Shown: piece by piece, positions 24,869 to 33,646 of the stretch
How positions within the stretch are numbered: the stretch's first letter is position 1
Layout: every line of letters begins with the position of its first letter
NCBI RefSeq assembly: GCF_014650715.1
Contig: NZ_BMVM01000028.1
Coordinates: 1-64,000, forward strand
Length of the DNA: 64,000 nt
Origin: Streptomyces bluensis
Lineage (GTDB): Bacteria; Actinomycetota; Actinomycetes; Streptomycetales; Streptomycetaceae
Direction: 5' to 3'
Made by a program: the position numbers and the translations under genes
The notes under the pieces: model-generated
The model's input: only the letters and a program-made list of their open reading frames with translations
Databases searched by the model: none
Told to the model about the DNA's origin: nothing

Positions 24869-25240
24869 TCAGCGGGTGACTTCGGTCGACAGGTCGGCGA
24901 GACACCGGGTCTCCTCGTCGCTCAGGGTGATCTTCGTCGCCCCGGCGGCTTCTTCGGCGTGATGCGGTTTGGAGGCTCCTGGTGTGGCTACGACGGTGTC
25001 GCCGTAGTAGGCGATCAGCCAGGCCAGGGCCACCTGGCCGACGGTGGGCCCGGTGCGCGTCGGCGATCGCGCGGAGTTCGTCGATCAACGGGGTGGTGCG
25101 ATCCAGGCTGCCAGTTCCTCGTGCGCGGTCTCCACCTGGCGGGCCGGGAAGGGGCGTGGATCTGGTGCAGGTCGACGGGGAAGGGCGCCAGGTTCGCGAG
25201 GCGCTCACCGCTGGTGCGCTCGATGCTGCCCGCGCTCCGG
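24869..25240 (-). pseudogene. Aldo/keto reductase relic (frameshifted C-terminal part)
   Basis: On the minus strand, TVGQVALAWLIAYYGDTVVA followed by PGASKPHHAEEAAGATKITL and ending LSTEVTR-stop (24869) is the unmistakable C-terminus of an aldo/keto reductase. Just upstream, LIDELRAIADAH continues the same family but in another frame, with the break near 25053. A further piece (LANLAPFPVDLHQIHAP, about 25165-25230) is again in a different frame. The N-terminal two thirds are missing. This fills much of the 780 bp between the CBS gene and the P450. Confidence 0.7.
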
Positions 25241-25244
25241 CCGA

Positions 25245-25385
25245 GAGGCGTTCGACGCCGCGCGTCTCGGCGATCTTCCGGCCGACCGGGCGATCGCCCG
25301 GATCATCGCCGTCGACCTGCGGGAAGGCGCCAAGTACGCGGCCGTGATCTTCCTCGACGGCGCACGGAGGCCCGAGCAGCCCTGA
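25245..25385 (+). other. Coding-like fragment of unknown origin
   Basis: A 46-codon stretch ending in TGA (DLPADRAIARIIAVDLREGA then KYAAVIFLDGARRP) has strongly G/C-ending codons, like a real gene, but no start or ribosome site and an incoherent upstream half. It may be the end of a second decayed gene. No family recognised. Confidence 0.3.
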
Positions 25386-25462
25386 GACTCCGGACGGGGC
25401 GGAACGAAGGCCGACCGCCCGCCGCTACATCCCGTCCTCTTCGCTGCACAACGCAAACCAGC

Positions 25463-25486
25463 TAACTGTTAGGCGACTAACGGTTA
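25463..25486. promoter_or_regulatory. TetR-type palindromic operator before the P450-tetR operon
   Basis: TAACTGTTAG (25463-25472), four spacer bases GCGA, then CTAACGGTTA (25477-25486): a 24-bp inverted repeat with one mismatch per arm. It lies about 52 bp before the P450 start, and the second gene of that operon encodes a TetR repressor, so autoregulation is the simplest reading. Confidence 0.7.
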
Positions 25487-25537
25487 CGTGGTGGCGTTCG
25501 GACCACCTCACACGCTCGTGCGACGGACGGAGCGAAG

Positions 25538-26728
25538 ATGACGCACACGCCGCAGTTGCCGCTGGAGATGCGGCGGAACGGATTCGATCCGGTCGAGGAA
25601 CTGGCCCGCGCCAGAGACGGCGAGGGCGTGGTGCGGACGCAGTCGCCGTTCGGCGGGGCCGCGTACCTGGTCTGTCGTTACGAGGATGTGCGGGAGGTGC
25701 TGGCGGACCCGGACCGGTTCAGCGCCGCCCGCACACCGTTCGACGCCGCCGGTGCGCTGGACGAGGACGAGCGGGCCAGGATGCGGGCGGGAATACTGCC
25801 CGCGTTCGACCCGCCGGAGCACACGCGGCTGCGCCGGATGCTCACCCCGGAGTTCACCGTGCGCCGGATGCGCAGGCTGGAGCCGCGGATCAAGGGGATC
25901 GTGCAGGCTGCTCTGGACGATGTGGAACAGGTCGGCAAGCCGGCGGACCTGGTGTCGCACTTCGCGCTGCCGGTGCCGTCACTGGTGATCTGCGAGCTGC
26001 TGGGCGTGCCGTACGCCGACCGTGCGGAGTTCCAGGAGCGCTCCGCTCGTCTGCTGGATACCTCGTCGCCCGAGCGGCAGGCCGCGGCGCGGCGGGAGGA
26101 CCGCGTCTACATGGCCGGTCTGGTCGCCCGTGCCCGGAAGGATCCGGGCGAGGACATGCTGGGGATGCTGGTGCGCGAGCACGGCGACGACCTGTCCACC
26201 GACGAACTCGTCGGCATCGCCGGCCTGTTGCTGCTGGCCGGGCACGAGACGACCGCCAACATGCTGGGCCTGGGCACTTTGGCCCTGCTGCGGCATCCGG
26301 ACCAGCTGGCGATGCTCCGCGAGGATCCGGCGCTGGTCGAGCCCGCCGTCGAGGAGCTGCTGCGCTGGCTGTCCATCGTGCAATCGCTGCCGTCGCGTAC
26401 GACCACGACGGACGTGGAGCTCGCCGGGTATGCCATCCCCGCGGACTCGCTGCTGATCCTCGCCCCGCCCGCCGCCAACCGCGACCCCGGCTTCCTGGAC
26501 GATCCCGACGCCCTCGACATCACCCGGGGAGCCGCCGGTCATCTCGCCTTCGGCCACGGTGTGCACCACTGTCTGGGGGCTCCGCTGGCGCGGTTGGAGA
26601 TGCGCATCGCCTTCCCGGCCCTGCTTGAGCGCTTCCCCCGCCTGGCGCTTGCGGACCCCGACGAGCGGGCCGACTTCAAGGTCTTCAGCGCCGTGTACGG
26701 CTTGAACAGCCTGCGAGTGACCTGGTGA
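25538..26728 (+). CDS. Cytochrome P450
   Basis: 396 aa, bacterial class I P450 of CYP105-like appearance. I-helix LLLLAGHETTAN (oxygen-activating Glu-Thr-Thr), ExxR in VEELLRWLS, and heme loop FGHGVHHCLGAPLARLE with the thiolate Cys345. It needs ferredoxin and reductase partners, which are not encoded nearby. ATG at 25538 follows GGACGGAG. The stop overlaps the start of the TetR gene (GTGA). Substrate unknown; genes organised this way often detoxify or modify a compound sensed by the regulator. Confidence 0.92.
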   Translation: MTHTPQLPLEMRRNGFDPVEELARARDGEGVVRTQSPFGGAAYLVCRYEDVREVLADPDRFSAARTPFDAAGALDEDERARMRAGILPAFDPPEHTRLRRMLTPEFTVRRMRRLEPRIKGIVQAALDDVEQVGKPADLVSHFALPVPSLVICELLGVPYADRAEFQERSARLLDTSSPERQAAARREDRVYMAGLVARARKDPGEDMLGMLVREHGDDLSTDELVGIAGLLLLAGHETTANMLGLGTLALLRHPDQLAMLREDPALVEPAVEELLRWLSIVQSLPSRTTTTDVELAGYAIPADSLLILAPPAANRDPGFLDDPDALDITRGAAGHLAFGHGVHHCLGAPLARLEMRIAFPALLERFPRLALADPDERADFKVFSAVYGLNSLRVTW

Positions 26729-27333
26729 GCAGACGGCCACTGCGGGCGGATGCCGCTCGTAACTACGAGCGGATCGTCGGCGCCGCGGTCCTGGCCTTCG
26801 AGGAGATCGGGCCGGAGGCGACACTGGAGCAGATCGCCGAGCGGGCGGAGGTGAGCGTGATGACGCTCTACCGCCGCTTCCGCAATCGCGACCAGCTCAT
26901 CCAGGCCGTCTTCGACCATCTCCTGGCCACCGAGATCGAGCCCGCGACCACCGTACGCACCGACGATCCCTGGCAGGACCTCGTCGACGCGCTCACCACC
27001 GTCACCGACCTGCTGGCCCGGCGGCAGGCGATTCACTCACTCGCCCTGGAGTTCCAGGCGTTCGCCAACGAAACCGCCCAGCACTTCCTGCACTCCATGC
27101 AACGGCTGCTGAGCCGCGCCATCGACGCCAAAGCGGTACGGCCGGAACTGGAGGTACGCGACCTGGTCGCGGTCATCGTCATGACCATGGCCACCGTGCA
27201 TCCCGACGATCCCCACGGCGCGGACCGCAGACGCTACCTCGCCCTTCTCTCCGAGGGGCTGCGCCCTTCGCCGGTGACCCTGCCGCCTCCCTCGTCCCAC
27301 GAGGTACCCGGACCTCCCGCCCACGGGCGGTGA
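26725..27333 (+). CDS. TetR-family transcriptional regulator
   Basis: 202 aa. The N-terminal helix-turn-helix (about residues 25-55, TLEQIAERAEVSVMTLYRRF, then RNRDQL) is typical TetR; the C-terminal half is an all-alpha ligand domain resembling the SACE/TetR_C 'alkylmercury-like' group. GTG at 26725 overlaps the P450 stop by 4 bp, so the two proteins are translationally coupled. It probably represses its own operon through the palindrome at 25463-25486 and responds to the P450 substrate or product. Confidence 0.9.
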   Translation: MSRRPLRADAARNYERIVGAAVLAFEEIGPEATLEQIAERAEVSVMTLYRRFRNRDQLIQAVFDHLLATEIEPATTVRTDDPWQDLVDALTTVTDLLARRQAIHSLALEFQAFANETAQHFLHSMQRLLSRAIDAKAVRPELEVRDLVAVIVMTMATVHPDDPHGADRRRYLALLSEGLRPSPVTLPPPSSHEVPGPPAHGR

Positions 27334-27427
27334 CCGACTGGTAAGCGGTGTGCGGGAGCCGCACACACGAATGTGAAAGGAGGACGGGGCAACGGACCCC
27401 CACGGGTCGCCGTGCCCCTGACCGCCC

Positions 27428-28394
27428 ATGCGAGCAATTTGGTTGACCGAGTTCGGAGCTCCCTCGGTGCTGGTGGCCGGTGAGGCCCCTGAATCCACAG
27501 CCCGGCAAGGGTCAGGTGGTGGTGGACGTCGAAGCGGTGAACGTGGTGTTCGCCGAGACCCAGATACGAGCCGGACGCGCTCCGCTCCCGCTGCCGTTGC
27601 CCACCCCTCCCTACATACCCGGCAGCGGCGTCGGCGGGGTGATCGGCGCGGTCGGCCCGGACACCGATCCGGGCCTGCTGGGCCGGCGGGTGATCGCTCA
27701 GTCCAGCGGCTCGGGGGGCTATGCGGAGAAGGCGCTGGTCGCCGCCGACGCTGTGATCCCGATTCCGGAGGCGCTGTCCACCGCCGACGCGGTGGCCCTG
27801 CTCACGGACGGCGCGACCGCGATGGCCCTGTTCCGGCTGGCCGCCCCGAAGCCGGAGGAGTGGGTGCTGGTCGAGGCCGCGGCCGGCGGCCTGGGCGGCC
27901 TTCTGGTGCAACTCGCCGTGAACGCCGGCGCGAAGGTGATCGGCGCCGTCGGCAGCGACGCCAAGCTGTCGGCCGTCCGCGACGCGGGCGCGCAGGCGGT
28001 GAACTACGCACAGCCCGACTGGACCGAGCGGGTGCGCACACTGACCGGCGGCGCGACCGTCGACGTGGTGTTCGACGGCGTGGGCGGCGACATCGGCACG
28101 GCGGCAACCTCTCTGGTCGAGGCCGGCGGACGGTTCCTGCTGACCGGCGCCGCCAGCGGCGGCTACACCGACCCCGCCGCGCTCGTGGAGCGGGGAGTCA
28201 CCGTGCTCGGACTGCAGCAGGTGAGGGAGATGGGGCTGAACCTTCAGGAGCTGGGGGCCGACGCACTTGAGCAGGCCGCGGCCGGGCGCCTGCGGCCGGT
28301 GATCGGGCAGACGTTCCCGCTGGAACATGCCGCCGACGCCCACGCCGCCATGGAAGCCAGGACGACGATCGGCAAGACACTCCTGCTGGTGTGA
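27428..28394 (+). pseudogene. Quinone oxidoreductase / zinc-type MDR dehydrogenase with a frameshift near its 5' end
   Basis: The characteristic N-terminus MRAIWLTEFGAPSVLVAGEAP is encoded from 27428, but the rest of the protein (PQPGKGQVVVDVEAVNVVFA onwards) is one frame away, with the switch between about 27485 and 27495 (one extra base in the run CCCCTGAATCC). The remainder, to 28394, is intact: NADPH-binding VLVEAAAGGLGGLLVQLA and a complete C-terminus. A GTG at 27480 could start a shortened protein lacking the first beta strand, but has no ribosome site. Either a recent frameshift mutation or a sequencing error. Intact, it would be a soluble NADPH:quinone or enoyl reductase. Confidence 0.7.
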
Positions 28395-28500
28395 GCCACG
28401 GGGGGCCGGTGGTTGGGCGAACGGTGGCTCCCGGTACCGTCCGCCCAACCGTCCAGCCTCAGCCCCCACCGGCTGGAACGACGGAGAAAGGCACAGCACG

Positions 28501-29202
28501 ATGACGAGCGAGGACGCCGCCGTACTCGATGACCCGGTGGGCGAGTCACTGCGCGGCCACCACTCAGCCCTCGCCCGCCGACTTGGCCGGGCCGCCACGT
28601 ACGTGCCGGACGTCGCGAGCTTCTCGGCAGTGCCGCCCACTGCGGACTCGGCGGACTGGGCCGACCTCGCCCGGCTGCTCGGTCAAGGCGCGTTCGCCGA
28701 CATGTTCAGTTGCCCGGCGACCCCGCCGCCGGACTGGGAGCCGGTCTTCGTCCTGGAAGGCCGGCAGATGATCTGGCCCGGTGACCGCCCCGCTCAGGCC
28801 CGCGCCGCGCTCGACACCGGCGTGATCGAACTGGATACGGCCGATGTGCCCGACATGCTCGACCTCGTCGCGCGGACCCGACCGGGGCCGTTCTGGCCGC
28901 GCACCCACGAACTCGGCACCTACCTCGGCATCCGCGACAACGGCCGTCTGGTGGCCATGGTCGGCGAACGGCTGCGGCCTCCGGGATGGACCGAGATCAG
29001 CGCCGTCTGCACAGCGCCCGAGGCACGCGGGCAAGGCCACGCCGTCCGCCTGGTGAGTGCGCTCGTCGCACGCGTCCTGTCCCGGAACGAAAGCCCCTTC
29101 CTGCACGTGGCGGAGACGAACACCGCCGCGATCGCGCTGTACGAACGGCTCGGCTTCGAGAGCCGGAAGCAGGTCACGTTTCGCGGGTTCCGCACGCCAT
29201 GA
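28501..29202 (+). CDS. GNAT-family N-acetyltransferase
   Basis: 233 aa. The C-terminal half carries the acetyl-CoA loop (ISAVCTAPEARGQGHAVRLV) and the family ending (NTAAIALYERLGFESRKQVTF). The N-terminal 110 residues form the less conserved half typical of FR47-like GNATs (ELGTYLGIRDNGRLVAMVGERL). Acceptor unknown. ATG at 28501 lies after GGAGAAAGG. The 204 bp between its stop and the NRPS gene hold no gene I can see. Confidence 0.88.
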   Translation: MTSEDAAVLDDPVGESLRGHHSALARRLGRAATYVPDVASFSAVPPTADSADWADLARLLGQGAFADMFSCPATPPPDWEPVFVLEGRQMIWPGDRPAQARAALDTGVIELDTADVPDMLDLVARTRPGPFWPRTHELGTYLGIRDNGRLVAMVGERLRPPGWTEISAVCTAPEARGQGHAVRLVSALVARVLSRNESPFLHVAETNTAAIALYERLGFESRKQVTFRGFRTP

Positions 29203-29406
29203 GACCTGGCCTACCGAACAGAGCCATCCACGCCACGACGGCCCTCGCGGTGCGCAGTGTCGCTGGGTGACCGAGATCGTGTCACTCAGGCTCTGCCCGA
29301 TCTGTTCGCCGGTGATGCACCGCTCACCGTGAGCTTGACGGAGCCCCGCAGGGCCGCGACGACGGGCACGGCGAGGCGGTCCACCGATCCAGGCCGTTCG
29401 GCCCGC

Positions 29407-31818
29407 TCAGGCGTCGGAACGCCCCGCACTCCGCTCGTTCATGGCTTCTGTGATGATGGGCCCCATCCGTCGCACCACCGCGGCATCCATGACTTCCTCG
29501 TGCGTGCAATCCAGCCGGTGGATGTCGACGCCGCGACCGGCGAGTTCGGCCCAGCCGACCCCGACCTGATCGCGTTCCGGTCCCGTCTCGTCGGTCTCGA
29601 AGCTCACCGCGCTCCCGCCGTACACCCGCGAGCGATGGGCCCGCAGGAGGCCGAGGCAGTGGGCCGCGATCTCCGAGAGTTCGCGAAACACCGACTCCGT
29701 CAGTTCGCCGGAGGCGCTGCCGCCGGATCCATGGATCGATTCCGCGATGGCCTCACGCTCTTCCTCGGACGGCTCTTTTCCCGCCGTCGGCCTGTGAACC
29801 GCGGGGACGGCGTCGAGCAGCACCAGGTTGCGGACATCGATTCCGGCGGTCTCCGACATCACGGCGATCTCCTGGGCGACGACGCCGCCAAACGACCATC
29901 CCATCAGGGAGTACGGTCCTTGAGGGCACGCTCCCCGGATCAGTTCGAGGTACGTTTCGGCCAGCTCCCGGACCGACGCCGGCCGGTCGGCGTCCCCGGC
30001 GAACTTGGTGGCCTGCAAGCCGTACACCGGGTGTCCCTTCGGGATGTACGGCAGGAATCTCGCATAGGACCAGCTCAGTCCACCGATCGGGGGCAGGAAG
30101 AAGACGGGGGCGAGGCTGCCCTCCGCTCGCAGCGGCAGGAGAGCCGCCAGCGAATCGGACGCTCCGTCCTCCAACCGGCCGGCCAGACCCGCCACCGTCG
30201 GAGACTCGAACAACCACTGAAGGGCCAGTTCCACGCCGAGAACCGATCGCACCCGCGACGCCAGGCGTCCGGCCAGCAGCGAGTGCCCGCCCAAATCGAA
30301 GAAGTCGTCGTCGATCCGAACGTCCTCGACTTGCAACACCTCGCCGAACAACCCGCACAGGATCTCCTCCCGGGCGTTGCGCGGCGGCCTTCCAGGAACC
30401 GGTCGTTCGGTTTGACCGTCGGCCGCCAGCACGCCCGGCCCGTTCGGCTGCTCGCCGGACGGCGCCAGCAGCCCGCCCAGCTCCATGTCCGGATTCGCGA
30501 GGGCCTGACGCAGGATCACCACGAAGTCTTCCGCGAGCGACTCGACTGTCGACCGGTCGAACACAGCGGTGCGGAAGCTGATCTCCCCGCCGAAGCCTCG
30601 GCCCGCCGAGTAGATCGAGAACATCGCATCGAATGCGGCTGTGACTCCCCCGGTGCCCACGGGTTCGACTTCGGCACCGGGCCACCCGTCGAGATCCGAT
30701 GAGCCGTATTCCAATGCCAGAGCGGTCTCGAACAATTCGGTCCGGCGCCCGCCAGGTCCTGAGTTCAGATCGGCCACCAGCTGTGGGAACGGATAGTCCT
30801 GGTTCTCATACGCGTCCAGTGACACGCCACGGACCCGGCGCAACAGGTCCCGGAAAGTGCGAGCGTCCGTCGAATCGACCCGCAGCGGCACCATGTTGAC
30901 GAAATATCCGATGGCCTCTTGCATCCCCGGTCCGCGCCGGTTCGCCATCGGACTGCCCACGACGCCGTCACGCTGCCCGGAGGCGCGCGCGAACGTCACG
31001 TGGTGCACCGCGAGCAGGAACATGAACGGCGTGACCCGTTCCTCGGCCAACAGGCGGTCCAGACCAGCGATGTCCTCCTGGTCCACCTCGAACTGGACCA
31101 CATCCCCGGCAACCGACGAGACCGCCGACCGCGGTCGGTCAGCCGGCAGACTCAGCGGCTTGGCACCGTCCAGCGTGCGGCGCCAGAACTCCAGCTGCTC
31201 CCGGCACTCGTCGGTCTGCATCCACTGCCGCTGCGACACCGCGAAATCCGCGTACTGCGCCACCGACTTCTCCACGGCCGGCACACGGTCGTCGACCGCC
31301 GCCGCGTAGAATTCGCGCAGCTCATCCATCAGGATGTCGAGTGAATGACCATCGAACACCGCATGGTGCACCGCCAGCACCAGCACATGCTCACGCTCGG
31401 CCAGTTTCAGCAGACCGGCCCTGAACACAGGGCCTGACTCCAGGTCGAAACCGTGCTCCTCTTCCAGGAGCAACCGCCGGCGCAACGCGTCGTCCCCCGA
31501 CACATTCTCGACGACCCATCGCACGGGCAGTTCATCGGCGATCCGCTGCAGCGGCCTTCCCTCCACGTCCACGAAGGTCGTGCGCAGCGCCCCATGCCGA
31601 GCCACCACCTGATTGACCGCCCATTCCAGAGCGGGCACCACCAGATCCCCACGGAAGCGGAAGGCGAACACCATCGAGTACTGCGTCGAGCCGCCGTCGC
31701 GCTGATCGACGAACCACAGCCCCTCCTGCCCCACCGACGCCGGTACCAGCCCCGTCAGCGCGACCGGCGCCGCCGAGGACGGAGTTCGGGCGTGCTCCAC
31801 GTCAGCACTGGACGTCAT
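29407..31818 (-). CDS. NRPS terminal module: C-PCP-TE
   Basis: 803 aa. A condensation domain (about 15-450) has an intact HHAVFDG motif. It is followed directly by a PCP (FFDLGGHSLLAGR, pantetheine Ser near residue 530) and a type I thioesterase (MGWSFGGVVAQ nucleophile Ser; His in DCTHEEVM). No A domain is present, so its carrier must be charged by an A domain encoded elsewhere in the cluster. As the only protein with an integrated TE it should carry the last condensation and release the product. ATG 31818 has GGGGGAA upstream; an in-frame ATG at 31848 is an alternative. The desaturase gene precedes it on the same strand at 106 bp. Confidence 0.9.
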   Translation of the reverse strand: MTSSADVEHARTPSSAAPVALTGLVPASVGQEGLWFVDQRDGGSTQYSMVFAFRFRGDLVVPALEWAVNQVVARHGALRTTFVDVEGRPLQRIADELPVRWVVENVSGDDALRRRLLLEEEHGFDLESGPVFRAGLLKLAEREHVLVLAVHHAVFDGHSLDILMDELREFYAAAVDDRVPAVEKSVAQYADFAVSQRQWMQTDECREQLEFWRRTLDGAKPLSLPADRPRSAVSSVAGDVVQFEVDQEDIAGLDRLLAEERVTPFMFLLAVHHVTFARASGQRDGVVGSPMANRRGPGMQEAIGYFVNMVPLRVDSTDARTFRDLLRRVRGVSLDAYENQDYPFPQLVADLNSGPGGRRTELFETALALEYGSSDLDGWPGAEVEPVGTGGVTAAFDAMFSIYSAGRGFGGEISFRTAVFDRSTVESLAEDFVVILRQALANPDMELGGLLAPSGEQPNGPGVLAADGQTERPVPGRPPRNAREEILCGLFGEVLQVEDVRIDDDFFDLGGHSLLAGRLASRVRSVLGVELALQWLFESPTVAGLAGRLEDGASDSLAALLPLRAEGSLAPVFFLPPIGGLSWSYARFLPYIPKGHPVYGLQATKFAGDADRPASVRELAETYLELIRGACPQGPYSLMGWSFGGVVAQEIAVMSETAGIDVRNLVLLDAVPAVHRPTAGKEPSEEEREAIAESIHGSGGSASGELTESVFRELSEIAAHCLGLLRAHRSRVYGGSAVSFETDETGPERDQVGVGWAELAGRGVDIHRLDCTHEEVMDAAVVRRMGPIITEAMNERSAGRSDA

Positions 31819-31924
31819 CGAGTTCCCCCGCGTTCGTGAGTAGTGCATGGGCGTCGACGTCGATCTCCCGTCGGGGTGACCGCGCCGGCCGAGCAGACGA
31901 CGATCGAGACACCGTCCCGGACGC

Positions 31925-32950
31925 TCACGTTTCAGGCAGCGGGGTGCTCGGGACCGCTCCCGCGGTGCCGCGGCCGTCGGACGGCAGGGACCAGTAGATC
32001 TGTCCCATCCCGCCGAGCACGCCGTCCAGGCGGGGCAGCGCCGCGTACACCGGGTCGCTGCGCAGGATCGCGTCGACCTCCCGCAGCCGCCACATCGGTG
32101 TCCGTGGGAACAGGTGGTGGACGAGGTGGAAGCCCTCGCCGTCCTTCTCCCCGAGCAGGAAGCGCGTCCCGAGGCCGTACACCCGGTTCCAGGACATGTA
32201 GATGTCCATGCGCGGTGCGGTCTCGATCAGCGGGAAGTGCTCCATGAGTTCGGCGACGGCGCCGATCCACACCTGCGTGGTGATCAGCGGCACGAACCAG
32301 AGCAGCAGAAGCCAGGTCCACCAACCGCCGAGCACCGCCCACGCGAGCACCGCGGTGAGGACGGCGACCCGCAGCCACCGCTCGGACGTCTGCTCGCCCT
32401 TGGCCACGATCCGGTGCCGCAGCAGGTAGAGGATGTACGAGGCGGTGGCACGTGGGCTCAGGGCCGTCCACAGATACCGTCGCAACGCGGCCCGGCTGAG
32501 GTTGTCTCCGCATAGTGCGTTGTCCTGGTACTGCTGGTAGTCGGGGTCTCGGTCCGGATCGCCCAGCCGGCCGTGGTGCTCACCGAGGTGCGAGGCCCGG
32601 TAGCCGGTGAAGCTCTGGAGCACCGGGTATCCGCCGAACAGCGCCCCGATGACGTTGCCGGCGCGGTAGTGCGCCATGAACGCGCGATGGGTGGCCATGT
32701 GCAGTACTCCGGCGAGGGCCCGCTGGCGCCCGCCGATGAAGAACACCGCGACGATGTAGACCAGGACGGCAGCCCAGAGCGGGGCACGCTGAATCGCCAG
32801 CACGGACGCCGCGCACCACACGGAGATCCATAGCCAGTGTTCGACGACTTCGAGTGGTCCGTGCCAGTTGTCCGGACGCGACGCGGCACGAACCGCCGCG
32901 AGGATGTCCGGTGAGAACCGGTACCGTTCGGCGCGATCAACGCTGGCCAC
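31925..32950 (-). CDS. Fatty-acid-desaturase-family membrane di-iron enzyme 1
   Basis: 341 aa. Three histidine clusters for the di-iron centre are present: HMATHRAFMAH, HLGEHHGRLGDP and HLVHHLFPRTP, with hydrophobic helices between them (SVLAIQRAPLWAAVLVYIVAV and LTAVLAWAVLGGWWTWLLLL regions). It should introduce a double bond or hydroxyl into an acyl chain or a carrier-bound amino acid at the membrane. GTG at 32950 lies 8 bases after GGGAGG; upstream frame is not supported. Transcribed with the C-PCP-TE gene and divergent from the second desaturase. Confidence 0.88.
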   Translation of the reverse strand: MASVDRAERYRFSPDILAAVRAASRPDNWHGPLEVVEHWLWISVWCAASVLAIQRAPLWAAVLVYIVAVFFIGGRQRALAGVLHMATHRAFMAHYRAGNVIGALFGGYPVLQSFTGYRASHLGEHHGRLGDPDRDPDYQQYQDNALCGDNLSRAALRRYLWTALSPRATASYILYLLRHRIVAKGEQTSERWLRVAVLTAVLAWAVLGGWWTWLLLLWFVPLITTQVWIGAVAELMEHFPLIETAPRMDIYMSWNRVYGLGTRFLLGEKDGEGFHLVHHLFPRTPMWRLREVDAILRSDPVYAALPRLDGVLGGMGQIYWSLPSDGRGTAGAVPSTPLPET

Positions 32951-33646
32951 AGTCTTGTCCCTCCCACTGCGAATCCTGAACGCGGAGATTCCACCAGCAC
33001 TGCGCCACGATCTGGTTACCGGCGATGCGCTTGCTGTCCCAACGGAGATGGACCGCCACTCCACAATGCCGGCGACCAACTCGGCTTCGCTCCACCAGAT
33101 GGAAATGGGCACTGTCGACGGCGGTTGGGGAGGTGGCGTTTATCGGTGCCCCCAGGAGGACCTGAGCCTCCAGCCATCCCCTCAACATGGATGGCCAACA
33201 GTATTTTCCGTCGGGAATTGCACTGTCAAGAGGTGTTGCATGGCCGGTGGTTGTCCGTGCGGAGTCAGCGGCCTGCGGCGACTCACACCGCCCTCACCGC
33301 AGGCACCGGACGACAAGGCTCCGATTAACTAATGACTGTGAGGAGATGCTGAACTCCAAACGAGGTCTTGACCTCCTCACAACCGACGCTGTTGAATGCG
33401 GTGTTGCGTTTGCATGTCGACTTCCAGCACGAGACCTGGCCAATTCAAGAGAACACTGGGCCTGATCAGGTCACTGCGCGGGAAACAGGACGTCATCTAC
33501 GGGGGCGGCGACTTGACCGTACACGCCAAATCAGTAACCGAAGCCATGGGAAGCTCTGCGAAGCCTCGCGATCGGGGCGCGTCGCGCGGCCGGATTATCC
33601 GACCCTATGCATTTCAGCGCACATGACAAGCAGAGGTGTCAGTCTC
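32951..33646. promoter_or_regulatory. 696-bp divergent regulatory region between the two desaturase genes
   Basis: No convincing gene: open frames here lack ribosome sites and show mixed third positions, and the base composition is clearly more A/T rich than the flanks. It separates the two divergent biosynthetic transcripts and contains nested inverted repeats at 33338-33380. It must hold promoters for both directions. Likely site of pathway-specific control, although no regulator gene is recognisable in the cluster. Confidence 0.6.
33338..33380. promoter_or_regulatory. Nested inverted repeats, candidate operator
   Basis: GTGAGGAG (33338-33345) pairs with CTCCTCAC (33373-33380). Inside it, GAGGT-CTTG-ACCTC (33362-33375) is a perfect short palindrome. 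About 270 bp upstream of the plus-strand desaturase. The two hairpins share bases and so are mutually exclusive; a protein-binding site is equally possible. Confidence 0.4.

Noticed and set aside
32868..33332. Plus-strand open frame of about 150 codons in the desaturase intergenic region
   Set aside because: It begins inside the opposite desaturase gene, lacks a ribosome site and shows no G/C third-position bias.
33187..33622. N-terminal extension of the second desaturase back to 33368 and a nearby 92-codon frame
   Set aside because: No conserved residues before 33647, and the best ribosome site is AGAGG at 33632.
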